Source of the DNA: Embiotoca jacksoni
Lineage: Eukaryota; Chordata; Actinopteri; Embiotocidae
Direction: 5' to 3'
NCBI GenBank assembly: GCA_022577435.1
Contig: JAKOON010000008.1
Location: forward strand, 15,487,001-15,551,000
Length of the DNA stretch: 64,000 nucleotides
Shown here: positions 51,133 to 63,015 of the stretch, in pieces
How positions within the stretch are numbered: the stretch's first letter is position 1
Layout: the number at the start of each line of letters is the position of its first letter
The notes under the pieces: model-generated
The model's database searches: none
The model's input: the letters and a program-made list of their open reading frames with translations, nothing else
What the model was told of the DNA's origin: nothing
Program-made: the position numbers and the translations under genes

Positions 51133-51235
51133 GTGAAAACCTGATGTCGGATTCTTAGATTTAATTTATTGGTTTATTAAATTCTCCGATATCACTAAAA
51201 TGTATTAAAATAGATAGTGATTTTTCTTTGTTTAG

Positions 51236-51342
51236 GGCGACTGCCATTTTGACTTATCTTCCTCAAGAACTGCTGGGAACATCATTGAATGAACACTTTC
51301 AGGAAGATGATACTGCTCATTTAGCACAATGTCACAGACAAA
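51236..51342 (+). pseudogene. bmal1: bmal1 PAS-B exon remnant with destroyed splice donor
   Basis: It starts after TTTAG in the phase left by the previous exon and reads R-ATAILTYLPQELLGTS, then LNEHFQEDDTAHLAQCHRQ. Human has ATAILAYLPQELLGTSCYEYFHQDDIGHLAECHRQ split over the same exon. At the expected end the sequence is CAAACTATGC where a functional gene would have about CAAG/GTATGC, so the GT donor is gone. Confidence 0.92.
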
Positions 51343-51556
51343 CTATGCACCTTATTGACATCTTAATTATTACACATATCTACAACATGTGACGACGTCC
51401 CAGAGACGATGACCGCTGTCCATTCAGTCTGACCTGCTCTGGTGGCATTACAGTGCTTTGATGCCATTTTTGTAGCAGAATGGATCCAATGGGTGAAAAC
51501 AGTGCTGTGGACAGTTCATCCATTGTCTGTCCCCTTGTGCTCCTGTCTGCTCTAAG

Positions 51557-51709
51557 TGCTGCAGATGACAGAGAGGATCAATACAAATTGCTACAAGTTA
51601 AAAAAATAAAAGATGTCTCATTCATCACACCGAGAAGCTGCTGGGTCAGTTTTATGAACCCTTGGACCAAAGAGGTGGAGAACATTGTCTCCACCAACAC
51701 AGCAGTGAA
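51557..51709 (+). pseudogene. bmal1: bmal1 PAS-B exon remnant with frameshift
   Basis: After CTAAG the first frame reads VLQMTERINTNCYK (with the G from the preceding exon), matching human VLQTREKITTNCYK. After a run of seven As near 51600 the frame must shift (net +2) to continue as IKDVSFITPRSCWVSFMNP and WTKEVENIVSTNTAV, matching GSFITLRSRWFSFMNPWTKEVEYIVSTNTVV. Without the shift a TAA follows at once. A consensus donor GTAAGT remains at 51710. Confidence 0.93.
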
Positions 51710-51924
51710 GTAAGTTAAACTCACCTCTCCAGCTTACAATATACAATCATGTTTTATGAGCCTGTTGTGTGAAATCCTTTCTTTATTAGCAGCTTCGAAG
51801 GATATATTTTACGCAGTAATATTTTTATTACACATTAGACTGCTACCCAGACATCTTAATATTTTTTTGATCTTATGTGTTAAATATCTTCATTGTGTGG
51901 AGATCTGTTGGCCCAGTGTAAAAC

Positions 51925-52300
51925 TAGTGACTCTTTAAGGTTACACTTTATGTGAATGCTCATATCAGCATGCTCTCCTGTCTACAATGACAATACTAGC
52001 TAGTTGATGTATAGCAGCTATGTTTACCATGTTGACTTGACTTAGCATGTAAACATTTGCTAATTAACACTGAGTACAGTCGCAGCCTAAGTTTAAGGCT
52101 CTTTAGTTTTGCAGGTCTTTGGTCATAAACTAAAGTATTTGACAAAATGGCATTTTGAAAAGTCTGAAGATCAGAGTTTATTAATTCATAATTATTTATT
52201 TTATTAACTGAGAACCATGAATGTGAGCAACAAATAGATATTTTAGTCTGGATCAAGCCGGACCAACACACCGATCCAACCAGCAGATTGACATCGCTCA
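51925..52300 (+). repeat. Dispersed fish repeat, copy B (inside the bmal1 remnant)
   Basis: It shares, in order, CATGCTCTCCTGTCTACAATG, TGTTTACCATG, TTAGCATGTAAACATTTGCT, AGTTTTGCAGG, TCATAAACTAAAGTATTTG and TTTTAGTCTGGATCAA with copy A near 15.95-16.38 kb. It lies in the intron between two bmal1 exon remnants. It may predate or follow the loss of the gene. Confidence 0.6.
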
Positions 52301-52424
52301 TGTCTATAATGTAATTTGATAAAGAAAACCTGCTTTGGCTGTCTGTTGACTGATTAGTGCAGAATAAGACAGACTTGCCACGATGACATTCATGCCTCTT
52401 CCTCATTCTTGAACAATTTCTTTG

Positions 52425-52688
52425 CCAGACCTGCTAGTAGTCATCATCAACTTGCTGCCTCCTCACAGACGATGGCCAGGATTCAAATACCAGGTGACTG
52501 TGAGCTGGCACTTTCCTACTTTAATCACATCCATCAAATCAAAACGGCACAGAAGTACCTTACAGCCTCGTCTTGTTGGAGGTGCAGCGAAGACGCACCT
52601 CCAAACAATAGCTGGGAGATGGTGGTTCGAGGACAGCGGTTGGCGAGATGGAGTGAATGTTAGCGGAGGAATTATTGGAGATCTATAG
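52425..52688 (+). pseudogene. bmal1: bmal1 post-PAS exon remnants (two exons)
   Basis: The first part (to 52493) reads HHQLAASSQTMAR, resembling human PQLTASPHSMDS, and is followed by a GTGACT donor. The second part (from about 52588, after GGTGCAG) starts with KTHL in one frame, resembling KRTHP. After a frame change it reads GDGGSRTAVGEMEstopMLAEELLEIYR, resembling human GIPGGTRAGAGKIGRMIAEEIMEIHR, with TGA in place of a codon. A GT donor follows at 52689. The frame changes and the stop make it non-functional. Confidence 0.8.
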
Positions 52689-52881
52689 GTATAATCTTCT
52701 AACTACGTTTTACAGTTGTAAAGGTTAATAAACCAGGTATCAGTGGATATTCTAAGACTTTAAACACCAAGTATCAGACGGGTGATAATATCTGAGAACA
52801 ACTTTTAGTGTGAGCTGACATCGACTTTAAATCCATACTCATTTACTCATTTATCTGTTTCAATGATACATTTAAGAAAAT

Positions 52882-52919
<38 letters not shown>

Positions 52920-53860
52920 ACACAAATTATAGACAAAATTAACAAAGGGACATCTAACAGAAGAAATAAAATAGACGTCTGGTTTTGATTGAAACAATTA
53001 CTAACACACCTCTGTCAATGCTGTGTGTGTGTTCCTACAGTCATTTCACTGTGAACTGTGGGGCAGATGGCTTCAGCAAAGTGCAGCCCTCCCAGTGTCT
53101 TCAAAACAGGCTCTTTGAACACACAGCACTGTTTTTCTCTATGAAGTCAGTATCTGCACCTGCCCTCTGCCGAAGCCTCCCGCCCACACTTTTTATTAGT
53201 TCATTGTTGACTTGTGCAGCAGTGTGACCTGGCCGCATGTATACCTGTGCTTTTCTTTATTCTCCTGATTCCCAGAGGAGAGCTTGGTAAAGCAGTGTTT
53301 CCATTGTATAATGTCCACAATTGAGGAGTTTTCAACTCCTTTTTTGAGGAGCTTCAACCAGGTGTCTTGTTACAGCCCTTCTTGTGAACTTACTGAATAA
53401 GGTAATGTTATGATGTGATTCTTCAAATTACAAATAGAGATGGACTGATAAAACACATTTTGTGCAAAAAAACTTTATTTTAGTTTGAGGAAAAGAAACA
53501 AATTATAAATAGCCCATCATACTGAAAAAAAAGACTTCCTTTTCATGTTGGTCATCTTCATGTTTCCTTAAAATGATTTGCCCTTAATGAGTTTTAATTT
53601 TTACTTATGATACATGCGTATACTTTTCTGATTTAAAAAAATGTATTAGTTCACTTTCAGCAATAAATCCATTTGAGCTTATCGGTGGTTGCTTTTGCAA
53701 TAATTGAATCACACATTATTAAAGATGTGTTAATTTTTAGTGTTTGGGGTCAAGATAACAGTTCTGCTTAATATTTTATACTCTGAAATGAATTACATCC
53801 TGGATCAATCCTACTTTTATAAATATCATCAAGTTTTTGATGGATCAAATATACACAAAA
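52689..53860. other. Region between the bmal1 remnant and the btbd10 3' end
   Basis: It contains a 31-nt poly-A run and AT-rich sequence. A segment after CTACAG at 53041 reads VNCGADGFSKVQPSQ and faintly resembles a later bmal1 exon (human ILNGGTPDIPSSG), but too weakly to call. The bmal1 C-terminus (DFSDLPWPL) was not found. Confidence 0.45.
52885..52915 (+). repeat. Poly-A tract (31 nt)
   Basis: A homopolymer of A, with no retroposon body recognised upstream. Confidence 0.92.
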
Positions 53861-53862
53861 TG

Positions 53863-54586
53863 TTTATTTTCATCTTTATTTCATGAATTTATGTTTTATT
53901 TTTAAACAACAATTTCAAGCTTTGCACAAAAGATTCTGACCACAACAGCCTGTGCTCTGCTTAATATCTTGGCTGCGGGAGGAGCATAACATCACATATC
54001 GGATTCAGCCAATGACTACATATCCCATTACAAGATTCAAAGATATCTGAGAGGAGTTCAACTGGAGATCATGACACTAAGTGGTGATAACTCATTTTCT
54101 CCATGACCAGAGAGTCATATTTTCTCCTTAGCGAGTCTTGTCTTCTTCCCACCAAAGCACATTTAGTAGTTAGGCCACCCAAGAGAATCAAAATTAAAAT
54201 TATCAGTGAAATAAAACCTGTGAGAAAACAGTGATACCACGAGAGTGCTCAGCCAAACCTATTAAATTAAGATACAATAACGATGTAAGTAATAATGTTC
54301 ATACTATGTGTTTAACAAATATTTTTTTTTTCCCCAAACAAAAATAAATTCCTTTGGTCAAGTAAAAAAACAAAATTAAAACAATAGTGAACTCTTCCTT
54401 CGACCAGTCTTGTTCCTCATGTTTCTTTTTCTACAGTCATCCGGGTTCTTGAGGCTCTAAGGCTGCAAAGGAGGTGTCAAGGCAATATGGTTATGGTGCC
54501 CCTGGCGCTCCATGCTGCAGCATGCTGGGAGTAGGACGAGAAGAGTAGGAGAGGGGCAGAGGCATTGAAAGAGGACCAGTGTGTCC
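53863..54586 (-). terminator. btbd10: btbd10 3' UTR with candidate poly(A) signals (minus strand)
   Basis: The region follows the btbd10 stop codon on the minus strand. Minus-strand AATAAA hexamers occur at 53895-53900, 53875-53880 and 53863-53868, with another at 53474-53479, so the 3' end is probably near 53.85 kb. Transcription converges with that of the former bmal1. Confidence 0.5.
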
Positions 54587-57500
54587 TCAGACAGCAGGTG
54601 ACGGTGCATCCGGATCAGGCTCGTTGCTGTAGTTGTTGCTGTAGAGATTTCCACTAGGTGGGTGATTAGGTAGGATGTCCAGTTCATCCACTTGGGGGCC
54701 AGGGTGCATCACCAGCTGGTCCTGGGGGATGTCTGCTGCTGCCGCCGCCAAGTTGGTGATGGACTTGGATTTAACACACTGGAAGTCCACATGGCGGCTT
54801 TTACCCTCCTCCTTTTCCCAGGACATGCGGATGAAGGGCCTCTGGACGTAGTTGTAAATGACCTCTGGGCGACCTCCTGGTCGTTTCTTAACTTTCTCTT
54901 TATATGTAGGGTAACCTGTCAACACAGAGAGGACAAAGTCATTAGCTCTGTTCATCTTTGGTTCATCTACAGTCACGAGCTGAGAGTGCCTCAATCTGTC
55001 GTTGAAGTAAGTGACCACTTGCTTAGAAGTAGTTCTTTTGCACCGTATTTTGACTATAACAAGGTTTGGCTTCCAATTATTTTTTCCATTTGCTCTGTTT
55101 TCCAAATTACCAAGGTAGTTTTAGGGTTAAACAAATCTCAAACTGAATATTTTTTTTTATACTCAGTTTTACAGCAGAGAGCAGTGTAGGCTGCAAAACA
55201 TTTAGGTGCCCTTTTCTAAATCTATGTAGATACACAAAACACATATTTTATCCTCCACAGCCGGTATCTGAACCTGATATTGTATTACACTTGACTTTTA
55301 ACTCAAGAGGCCCAGATGTTGAATTGATTGAACACAGCAGAGGTTCACCACTATCTTGTGAAACATTATACAAATTATAGATTTTTTTTCTCATCTCTCT
55401 CTATCATCAACATATTTAGAGCAATCAAATGATAAAAATCTATTTTAACAATTCAATGAACATGTCCTTTTGCACGAGTGAAGAGTACATAGACAGAAGC
55501 ATGTATGACAGTTGTTGTACATGTCTGTTGCCTACTGCTTAACCCTTTGAGTGTCTGACAGCAAAATGCCTGAGACAGAAAAAGAGCCAAAGGTTTCACT
55601 AATAACTGATCTATAGTATAATGTGTTCAAAGTAGGGGAGGAAAACTGCTAACATGCATTAAAAAGCCAGTTATTTGGTGTCTGTTGAACAGTTGATTGT
55701 CTGAAACATTTAAAACCTCGCTCCACTGACAAAAGCTTAAAAAACATTTCTGAAAAGTCCATCTTACCTTCGATGCCCAGTCTTATTTTCTTCAATCCTC
55801 TCTCCTTTAAAACTGATTTGGCAACATCCCGGTTCTCGATATACTTGAAAAATCTGTACAGTTTTGTGCTGTAAATGACTGCAGGGAGAAGAAAAACAGC
55901 ATTGTTAATCACATGTCAGTGTTTTGTACGAGCATTCAGGCACGTGTCTGTGCTGTGTATTAGTTGGTACTCACTCTGTGAATACTCTTCCCCCATTTGT
56001 GGTGGATACTCTTCATCCCAGTCCACCACATCATCATCAGTAAGGACTACAATGTGACATTCCCTCTCTCCACTTTGAGCACTGAGCACCATCAAAGGCA
56101 GAACCATTTCCTCAAGGTAAAACTCAAATTGACGCCGAGCTCCATCGTTGGACAGCTCATGCATCAGGGCACCTGTTAACAAAGAGAATGAGGATGAGAG
56201 ACAAATAATGAAAACAGGATGGCAGCTGTAGATTGAGATAGTGACTTCACCTTTCCTCACACAGAAATTGAGAGGCACTTACATAAGCACAATCTATTGA
56301 ACTCTAGGTTTGAGTGACTGGCTTCAGTTTATGATGTGGATGACAGAAAATGCCGGACAGCGCAATGCATGTTCTGGCCCTGAGCTCTGCCACTATGTCT
56401 TAGCACTGAGGAGGAAACAGGCTTTGAAAAGGAAACTTTCAATGGACTCCATGCTGAAAATGTGTAGCATTAATAAAATGCAAAAAAATAATTTAACAAA
56501 ACAAAACAGGCAAAAAAAAAAAAAAATCTCTGCCACATAAATGTGGTTAATTGCTTAGCCCTAATTTGTATCCATCACCTGCTCAGTTTAGGCAGTGGCT
56601 TCACAGCTGCAGTAATTTTGTGCTGTGAAAACCTTTTTGTGAGTCTTAACAGGCCAAAAAAAAAAACTCTCCCAAAATCAGGAGAGTTCATGGATTGGTG
56701 ATTATGTGCTCCATTAGCTGGAACATCTTTTATGTTGTGTCAGGTGCTGTTCTCTTGTTCACTCTGACTTAAAACTACCAGCGTTATCCTGTAGCACGAA
56801 CAGCTTCAGCACTCTGGAGAAAATACTCACTAAGGTCTCTGCATTTGATGGTGCTGTAGTCGAAGGAGATGCATAGATAGTCGCACGCCTCCCGCAACTC
56901 CGGGATGGAGATTCCATCAGGACAACGGATTATCCCAGATTTGTAGTAATCCTGTCAATTAAACAGAAATCACAAAAATGCCAGTTGTTTTAAACTCTGA
57001 CTTAATCCATTATTTATTTATTTAAAAACAAAAATCAATTGCCTGAACTAAAAGCTTTCTACATAAAACCATAAATAGATCTCTGTAAGAGTATTTTACT
57101 TTGGTTCAGTGTTTTGCCATCTAATAGAAGATTTAGAGTTCTACAAGGTACAGAAGTAATTTATTACAAAGTCTGTTAAACTGTTACACGGTGGGTTCTC
57201 AGTGGGCCAAAGGTAACATGCAGTGAGTTAGGAAATGAGATGCAAAAGTGTAGACTTTTAATATGTAGTATGTTTGGATGACAGTAAATGTAAAGCAATG
57301 AAAAAGAAATCATTCAAATTTGCGTTGTCATTCCAGTCTCATATATTCCGTACAGGTGGCAGAATGAAAAGGTGTTTCTCTTCGGGTGGAGATCAGCCAA
57401 GACAACAGCGGCTCATTTGCAATAATGTGTCATAGTTGAATGTTATTTTTCCCACAAAGTTGATCTGAAGTGCAGCTATCTTTCATTTGAGTGAACTACT

Positions 57501-60176
57501 GTGTGTGTTTCTGCTTTTTTTTAGTGGACCATTATTTATACACAAAAGATGTTAGAAACTTACCAGAATTGCTCGGAAAACTGTTGAGCTAATGCCCTCG
57601 GCCACCTCGTACTCCCCTTTCTCGTTGGGCCGTGTGAAATTATGTTCTCTGCCAGATCCAAACATTCTGAAATAAAGGAAGCTTTGGCTAATTCTCTTAA
57701 TACCAGAAAAGGGAAATCCAATATTACCAAAGCTCTTTTATATGCATTTCATTTTAATTTAAACAGAATAAAACCAGAATGACGATGACCAAAGTGTACT
57801 GTACCTGCCCAACATTGTATTGGGTTGTGCAGTGAAGATGGAAGGATCTACTACAAAGCGCGTGTTGTCAACAATCAGAGTGACCCTCTCTGACGACCTC
57901 ATGTTTCGATTTCCAACAGTGGCACTTGCGCCTCCCTCCTTTGGATTCTCATAGACAAAAACCATTTCTCCAACTCCCAAGCTCTTGAAGGTGCCTTCGG
58001 TGCTGGATAAGCTGCTGTTGCGACTGCTCACCACCCCGCTGCTGCTGGAACCGCTGGGCGAGACTCTCTGAGGCCGTGGACTACTGGGCCGCGATGATGG
58101 GCCACCATCTCGTTCACGGTCTAAACACAAGACAGGAAGAACGATGACTCACAAAGGCCATTTCCCTTCTTTTCCATAACTCGGAACAGAAACGATTGGA
58201 CAAACATACCTTGAGAAACAAATACATCAATCACTGATGGTATTTGAGTTTGTTTTTTTAGTGCCATCTTTGGTTAATTTCTTCTAGGATCTGATCTAAC
58301 CAACCAGATTGAAAAGGATCCTACTTAGAACATATTTCAAGTATCTACACAGTCTAAAGACAGACAAGTGGATAAACACGGCCTGGATCCATTCCCAGCC
58401 AAACACAGCAGAGATATAAACCATGTCTGAGCTGAGGGTTGATAGATGCAGTCAGCTGTTCTCAATGGTCGCTGCCAAGAGCTGCAGAACTCTAACAGGA
58501 CATCCATATAAGCTCTCTATTCTTTCCGTGCATACTCACCACTGTTGTGTTGGCGGGTGGGTGAGGTGACGTTGCGAATGCAAGGGGTGAGCTGGCCTTC
58601 TCTCTCATGTGAGGAGTCCCTGGAGCGATCGCTGGAGCGTCGGCGGTCACGTGAGCGGTCAATACCCCCACTGGCACCATGCAGGCTCATCTTCCTCTGT
58701 TCTGCCTCCACTCGAGATCCTCGGCCCTGACTGCTGCGTTTCAAGACAAACGCATGCCGAATGTTCCTCTTTCTCAAGACTAAACAATACTTTTGATCAT
58801 GTTATGTTATAATTATAGTATGACGCACAAACAACGTATCTACCAGAACATGGGATAGATTTAGCTTAAGAAGGGTTGTTACCCTGTTTACTGTCTGGTT
58901 TACACACATAAACACACATGGAGTGTGAAACATTACAGTATAACTTACATTTGCTCCAACAAGCTAACATGAGAGGCCTTAAAAACACAGGTGAAAACAA
59001 GACCAGCCAGATTTACCACACTCTAGCTGCTAATAGCAGTATGGCACACATACTGTAATGCAGCCAAGTCTCGTTTTGACATACTTCTTGTGTGATCTCA
59101 GCAAACCACATGAGCAAAGTTATAGAAGGAAGTACGTCGGGGGCAAAAAGACAAAATACTATTTAACTTTTCATTTCCAATAGATCATATCTGCTTATTG
59201 ACAGAAAAAAAAAAGAGTAAACAAGTTGATTTCATAAGGAAAAGCTGTGATGATAGAGCCCAGCGGCAGTAATAATGTGGTGATCACTCCAACCTACCGA
59301 CCACCACAGGTACACCCCCGAGACCAAACACATCTCGATGCCTATTCTTTTTTGCCGTCTATCCCCATTGCGCTGTTTGAAATACTACAGGAAAGGACCT
59401 CGTAGGACAGAACAAAGGACTGTAAAATCAATTAGATCAGGCTTATCACTTTAATTACCAGGAGTGGAGATGAATGCTTTCCATGAAACTAACCTTGTAT
59501 GTTCAGGGCCACACAGAAGGTGATGTAATAGTCATGGGCACAAATGCCTGTAATCCCTTTAACATTTTTTTTTTAAAAACGACTTTGCCATTATAGAAAA
59601 TAGCACTCATCATCACCATGTGCAAATAAAATGAATTCTATGTCTTTAGCTATTCAAGTTCAAATAAATACCTGGACAGTCAACTTAATCAGATTTACAA
59701 ATATTAAAAAAATATATATATATCAATATGGCCATAAAACAGCTGTGCTAATTCGTTTCAAGCTAAGCCATGATTGCCTAATGCAACCAGTGATAATAAA
59801 AGGGTTCGTTACCTCGGTACTTGGTGATATGTTTGGTTTTATACTACAGCTATCACCGAATAGGAAGCAGGAACCACGAACATTCATCTGATACGCAAAT
59901 ACTCTGAGCAATATCAAATGTTTGTTGTTGTTTTTTTGACTTTTTTTTTTATTTATCATTTCACAGATCAAGTGACAGATGTGTGACTAAGTGTAAAGCC
60001 CAGCATCTGCCCTGTCGCTCGACATTGCTCGGATGAACTTTCCCGGAGGGCCTCGCAGCTTCTCATCTGGCTCACCTCGAGTGTTTGCAGAGTTTGCGAG
60101 GTCGGCTCGTTGCTTTTTGCTCCCAGTTTTCGGTGTCACTGGAGTTACTGTCATGTGACTGCAGGTGTGCTGCCAT
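54587..60176 (-). CDS. btbd10: BTBD10 (BTB/POZ domain protein 10), complete
   Basis: Coding exons in transcript order on the minus strand: 60176-60076, 58730-58540, 58120-57805, 57666-57564, 56951-56831, 56172-55975, 55878-55768, 54915-54587. They total 1470 nt, or 489 residues, near the human 475. All junctions are GT-AG and in phase. The start MAAHLQSHDSNSSDTENWEQ matches the human N-terminus (NSSDPENWDRK). Then come MSLHGASGGIDRSRDRRRSS, a Ser-rich segment (98-150), the BTB/POZ domain (about 165-280: RVTLIVDNTRFVVDPSIFTA, GEYEVAEGISSTVFRAIL, ELREACDYLCISFDYSTIKC), and a conserved C-terminal region (HELSNDGARRQFEFYLEEMV, LTDDDVVDWDEEYPPQMGEE, YPTYKEKVKKRPGGRPEVIY). BTBD10 is reported to support Akt signalling by opposing PP2A. 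I see no lesions. Confidence 0.97.
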
Positions 60177-60985
60177 CACCCGTACAGGGGGGAGTCCGGT
60201 CTGGATCTTTCACCGTTCATAATCTGCTCAATAGTTAAATGGCGAAATCAACAAGTCAGTCCGATCCGCCGATCAGCCCTGAGCCAACCACAGGCTAGCT
60301 GTTTGTCGGTAGGCACACAAAATAATGTGTCACCGACTTCACGTGAGCTTCCGATTTACATATAAAACGGAACTCAAACGATCACAGTTGCCGTCAAAGT
60401 GCCGCATGAGCATTAATAACTGAGAACAACGTCATCAACGACGTTCAGCCCGCGATGAAGACAGATACTTTGCTGTTAGCATACCTAGCATGCTAACATT
60501 AGCCGGCTGTGCTAGCGGTACGTTACAACAGTATTATAATAATAATCCGAGACGGCAGCGTGGCTACTTGTACAAGCTTCAATAGCGCTGGCATATATGT
60601 ACTTCGGTATTCGAGGCAGATACGGCACACAAATATAAAAACAGCTACCTAGCTGTCTACGTTTTCCTCTGTAGTTTAATCCCAACGTCTCGCCAGCTGA
60701 CCAGCCATCTCCTTTCAAAACACTCACGCAGCTGACGTGCGACGTGACGACCGTTAATGGCTCGACGTGATGACGCAATCAAAGATAGAAATGGTAGCTT
60801 TTGCTATCGTAGACATATGGTCGCGACACCAGCTTTGTTTGAAAAGTGAACTGGATTTAAAAATGAAAATGTTGTGATGGCGATAGACAGTTTGTAGAAG
60901 GATTTTTTTTTTTTTTTTTTTTTACGTTTTCCTAAAAAGGGAATAAAGAGAGATAATCGAGTCTCGCAAAGTCTCGCGATATTTT
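60177..60985 (-). promoter_or_regulatory. btbd10: btbd10 CpG-rich promoter / 5' region
   Basis: Upstream of the btbd10 ATG the sequence is unusually CpG-rich for this window. It carries TGACG motifs (GACGTGCGACGTGACGACC near 60.74 kb and TGATGACGCAATC near 60.77 kb, a CRE/ATF-C/EBP-like site). TCTCGCGA at 60972-60979 is the core of the palindromic TCTCGCGAGA motif known from housekeeping promoters. No TATA box is seen. The transcription start and any non-coding first exon cannot be fixed from sequence. A 21-nt poly-T run lies at 60903-60923. Confidence 0.55.
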
Positions 60986-61008
60986 GAGTTTTTTTTGTTG
61001 TTGCTCAC

Positions 61009-63015
61009 TTTATTCAAAAACACAGAAGCATAAAAATATAAACATAGTTATACAAATTCTTTTAAACAGACGTAATCCATAATGGAGAAAACATAACATT
61101 TTAAATCAAAGCACATATGTTACAAATACATAAGGTTAAAAAAATATTGTTATTAGAAGAAGATAAATACCAGATAAAATAAAACAACATTTTGCCAAAA
61201 TGTTATAGTGAGAACAAGCTAAAAGAAACATAGCACTATTTTAGAATATTGTCTTTAGACATAACTCACATGGATATAATCCCCCCTCAGTGACCTTCCT
61301 TTCATTCTGTCTATCTCCTGATTTGTGTGAAGATCAGAAAGGATGAAAAAAGTTCTTTACAAAAAAGCATCAAAGATGCATTTAAACTAGCAGGAAATAG
61401 AAAGTGCTGACAATTTTAACCAGCTACTTTAGAGTACAGCTTAAGTCTGCAGTCAAGCAATGGTCACACAGATAATTTGATTAATTAAGCACAGAAAATC
61501 AGGTTCATTTGTAGTCTAGAATCATAATGTTGCTTTGTCCAACTAAGACCTCTAATAAGATGAGGAGAAATTCCCCAGAATAAGAAACCTTTGAAGGGAA
61601 ATTCAAAACATGCAGATAAGGAATACTGTAATAATTCAGTCTTTCTGCAGCTGCAATATTGATTGTTCACAAACCTGGCGAATGAGTTACAGGGTCATGG
61701 CAGCCCAAGTCTTGGACAGAGCAGCACAAAAATCAATGTGTGTTGGAGGGCAGAACAGCAAACAATGACAGGCTTCACAGCAAAAGGTGGGCTCCATCTG
61801 ATGCTATGAGGATCCTAGCGTGCCCCATCCTCTGGGGATAGGATACTATAACATTTAACGATGACACTGTAACATTTAAGGGAAAAAAGTCGAGCTAATA
61901 AACTACATCTATTGTAGCTGAATCACAGTGGCACTTCCTTACATTACAGACTGTGTTTCTCTTAAGACAGTGAGGATAACTGAAAAGAGACAGCCATGTT
62001 GCGAGTTTGTTAGAGTGGCATGAGAAAGTTTTACCTTCTATTTTGTCTTCATTCTACAGAAGTCAAACATTTGAGAACAAACAATAGGTTGAAAAAGTCC
62101 TTTATGTATTTAAGTTCTGAATGTCAAGCAGCATTACCATTGATAGCCACATTAATCTGGTATAATCAGCATCAGCAATGGTCTGAAGCAAAATTACCCT
62201 CAAAAACAATCAAAGTATACTACAATTTAGTGATCAATCATTGAATTAGTGGGTCAATTTTCAAGGGAATAGAAACAGAAGTGAAATATACACCCAAGCT
62301 CGAAAAGTCTAGAATTGATCATTGAACAGTAAAGGAAAGGAAATGGACAGAAAACAGCTATTTATCAAATAATTTTGTCTCAACTGTTACACAATCAGAC
62401 CTCACAGAGTAAGAGAAGGGAGTTCAAACAGATTTTTTTTTTTGGAGTAGAAGTTTTCTGGTGGCACTTGAGTAAAATTTGTAGTACATAGTTGTAAAAA
62501 TCCAGAGCAGAGGAGAGTACAACAATCTGAATTGCTCTCCAGGAAAGTAGAAGCAAAAACCATAATGCCAGTTGTCAAACTAGAACACGAAAAAAAACCG
62601 TCCCTATAATTCTTGAAAGCAAGTACATGTAAGAACAGTTTAATGTGCATTGAAACAATACAGAACATGTAAGACTAGGTTTTGTTGGTCCTAATTCGCA
62701 CAATACAATGCTGTAAACAATCTTTGTTTTAAACTATGACATGCATGAGTGAGAGTATCAACTTTTTCTCCCTTATTCAGCCTGAGACATTACATGTAAC
62801 AGTTATCGTATTGCTAGACATTGTACAAAAATGTATCAAATGAAAGACAATTTAAATATTTATCATACACGCAGTAAACAAATAAAAAGAAAATAGAGTA
62901 ACAACAAAAAATAAATAAAGTAAACAAATAAGACATAAAAGCATAAATGAAATAAGTAAATAAATAAAGAAACATTTAAAAAAATAATGACCACAAAATT
63001 TTCTTGCAAATTTTT
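61009..63015 (-). other. pth: Region 3' of pth (possible long pth 3' UTR)
   Basis: No gene recognised. The interval is AT-rich, with an AAAT/AATA-rich stretch at about 62.86-62.97 kb. A minus-strand AATAAA at 61009-61014 could end a long pth transcript, but closer signals may serve. Short open frames here show no domains. Confidence 0.4.

Larger units (their letters stand above)
49990..52688 (+). pseudogene. bmal1: Decayed bmal1/arntl copy (3' half: PAS-B and C-terminal exons)
   Basis: BMAL1 is the bHLH-PAS partner of CLOCK in the circadian transcription loop. Remnants in order: about 49991-50064 (weak), 50901-51132, 51236-51342, 51557-51709, about 52425-52493 and 52588-52688. Together they cover human BMAL1 from the inter-PAS region through PAS-B to the segment after it. 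Recognisable pieces include FCTIHSTAYLKSC, MEFVSRHAVDG, FVFVDQR, YLPQELLGTS, AHLAQCHRQ, FMNPWTKEVENIVSTNTAV and LAEELLEIYR. Lesions: TAA at 51038-51040, a lost GT donor after 51342, a net +2 frameshift near 51600-51610, and a TGA plus frame changes in the last exon. The bHLH and PAS-A exons and the transactivation end were not found. Its place between rassf10 and btbd10 in + orientation is the ancestral BMAL1 site. It still has introns, so it is not a retrocopy. BMAL2 is an alternative but the locus favours BMAL1. Confidence 0.9.

Noticed and set aside
51480..51713. 77-codon frame as a functional small gene
   Set aside because: Its second half is the PAS-B segment of the dead bmal1; its first half is intron, entered through a frameshift.
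54692..55189. 165-codon plus-strand open frame
   Set aside because: It is the antisense of the last btbd10 exon and its intron; the minus strand carries the conserved protein.
58492..58812. Frames antisense or alternative to btbd10 exon 2
   Set aside because: Only the frame reading MSLHGASGG matches BTBD10 and connects in phase with the neighbouring exons.
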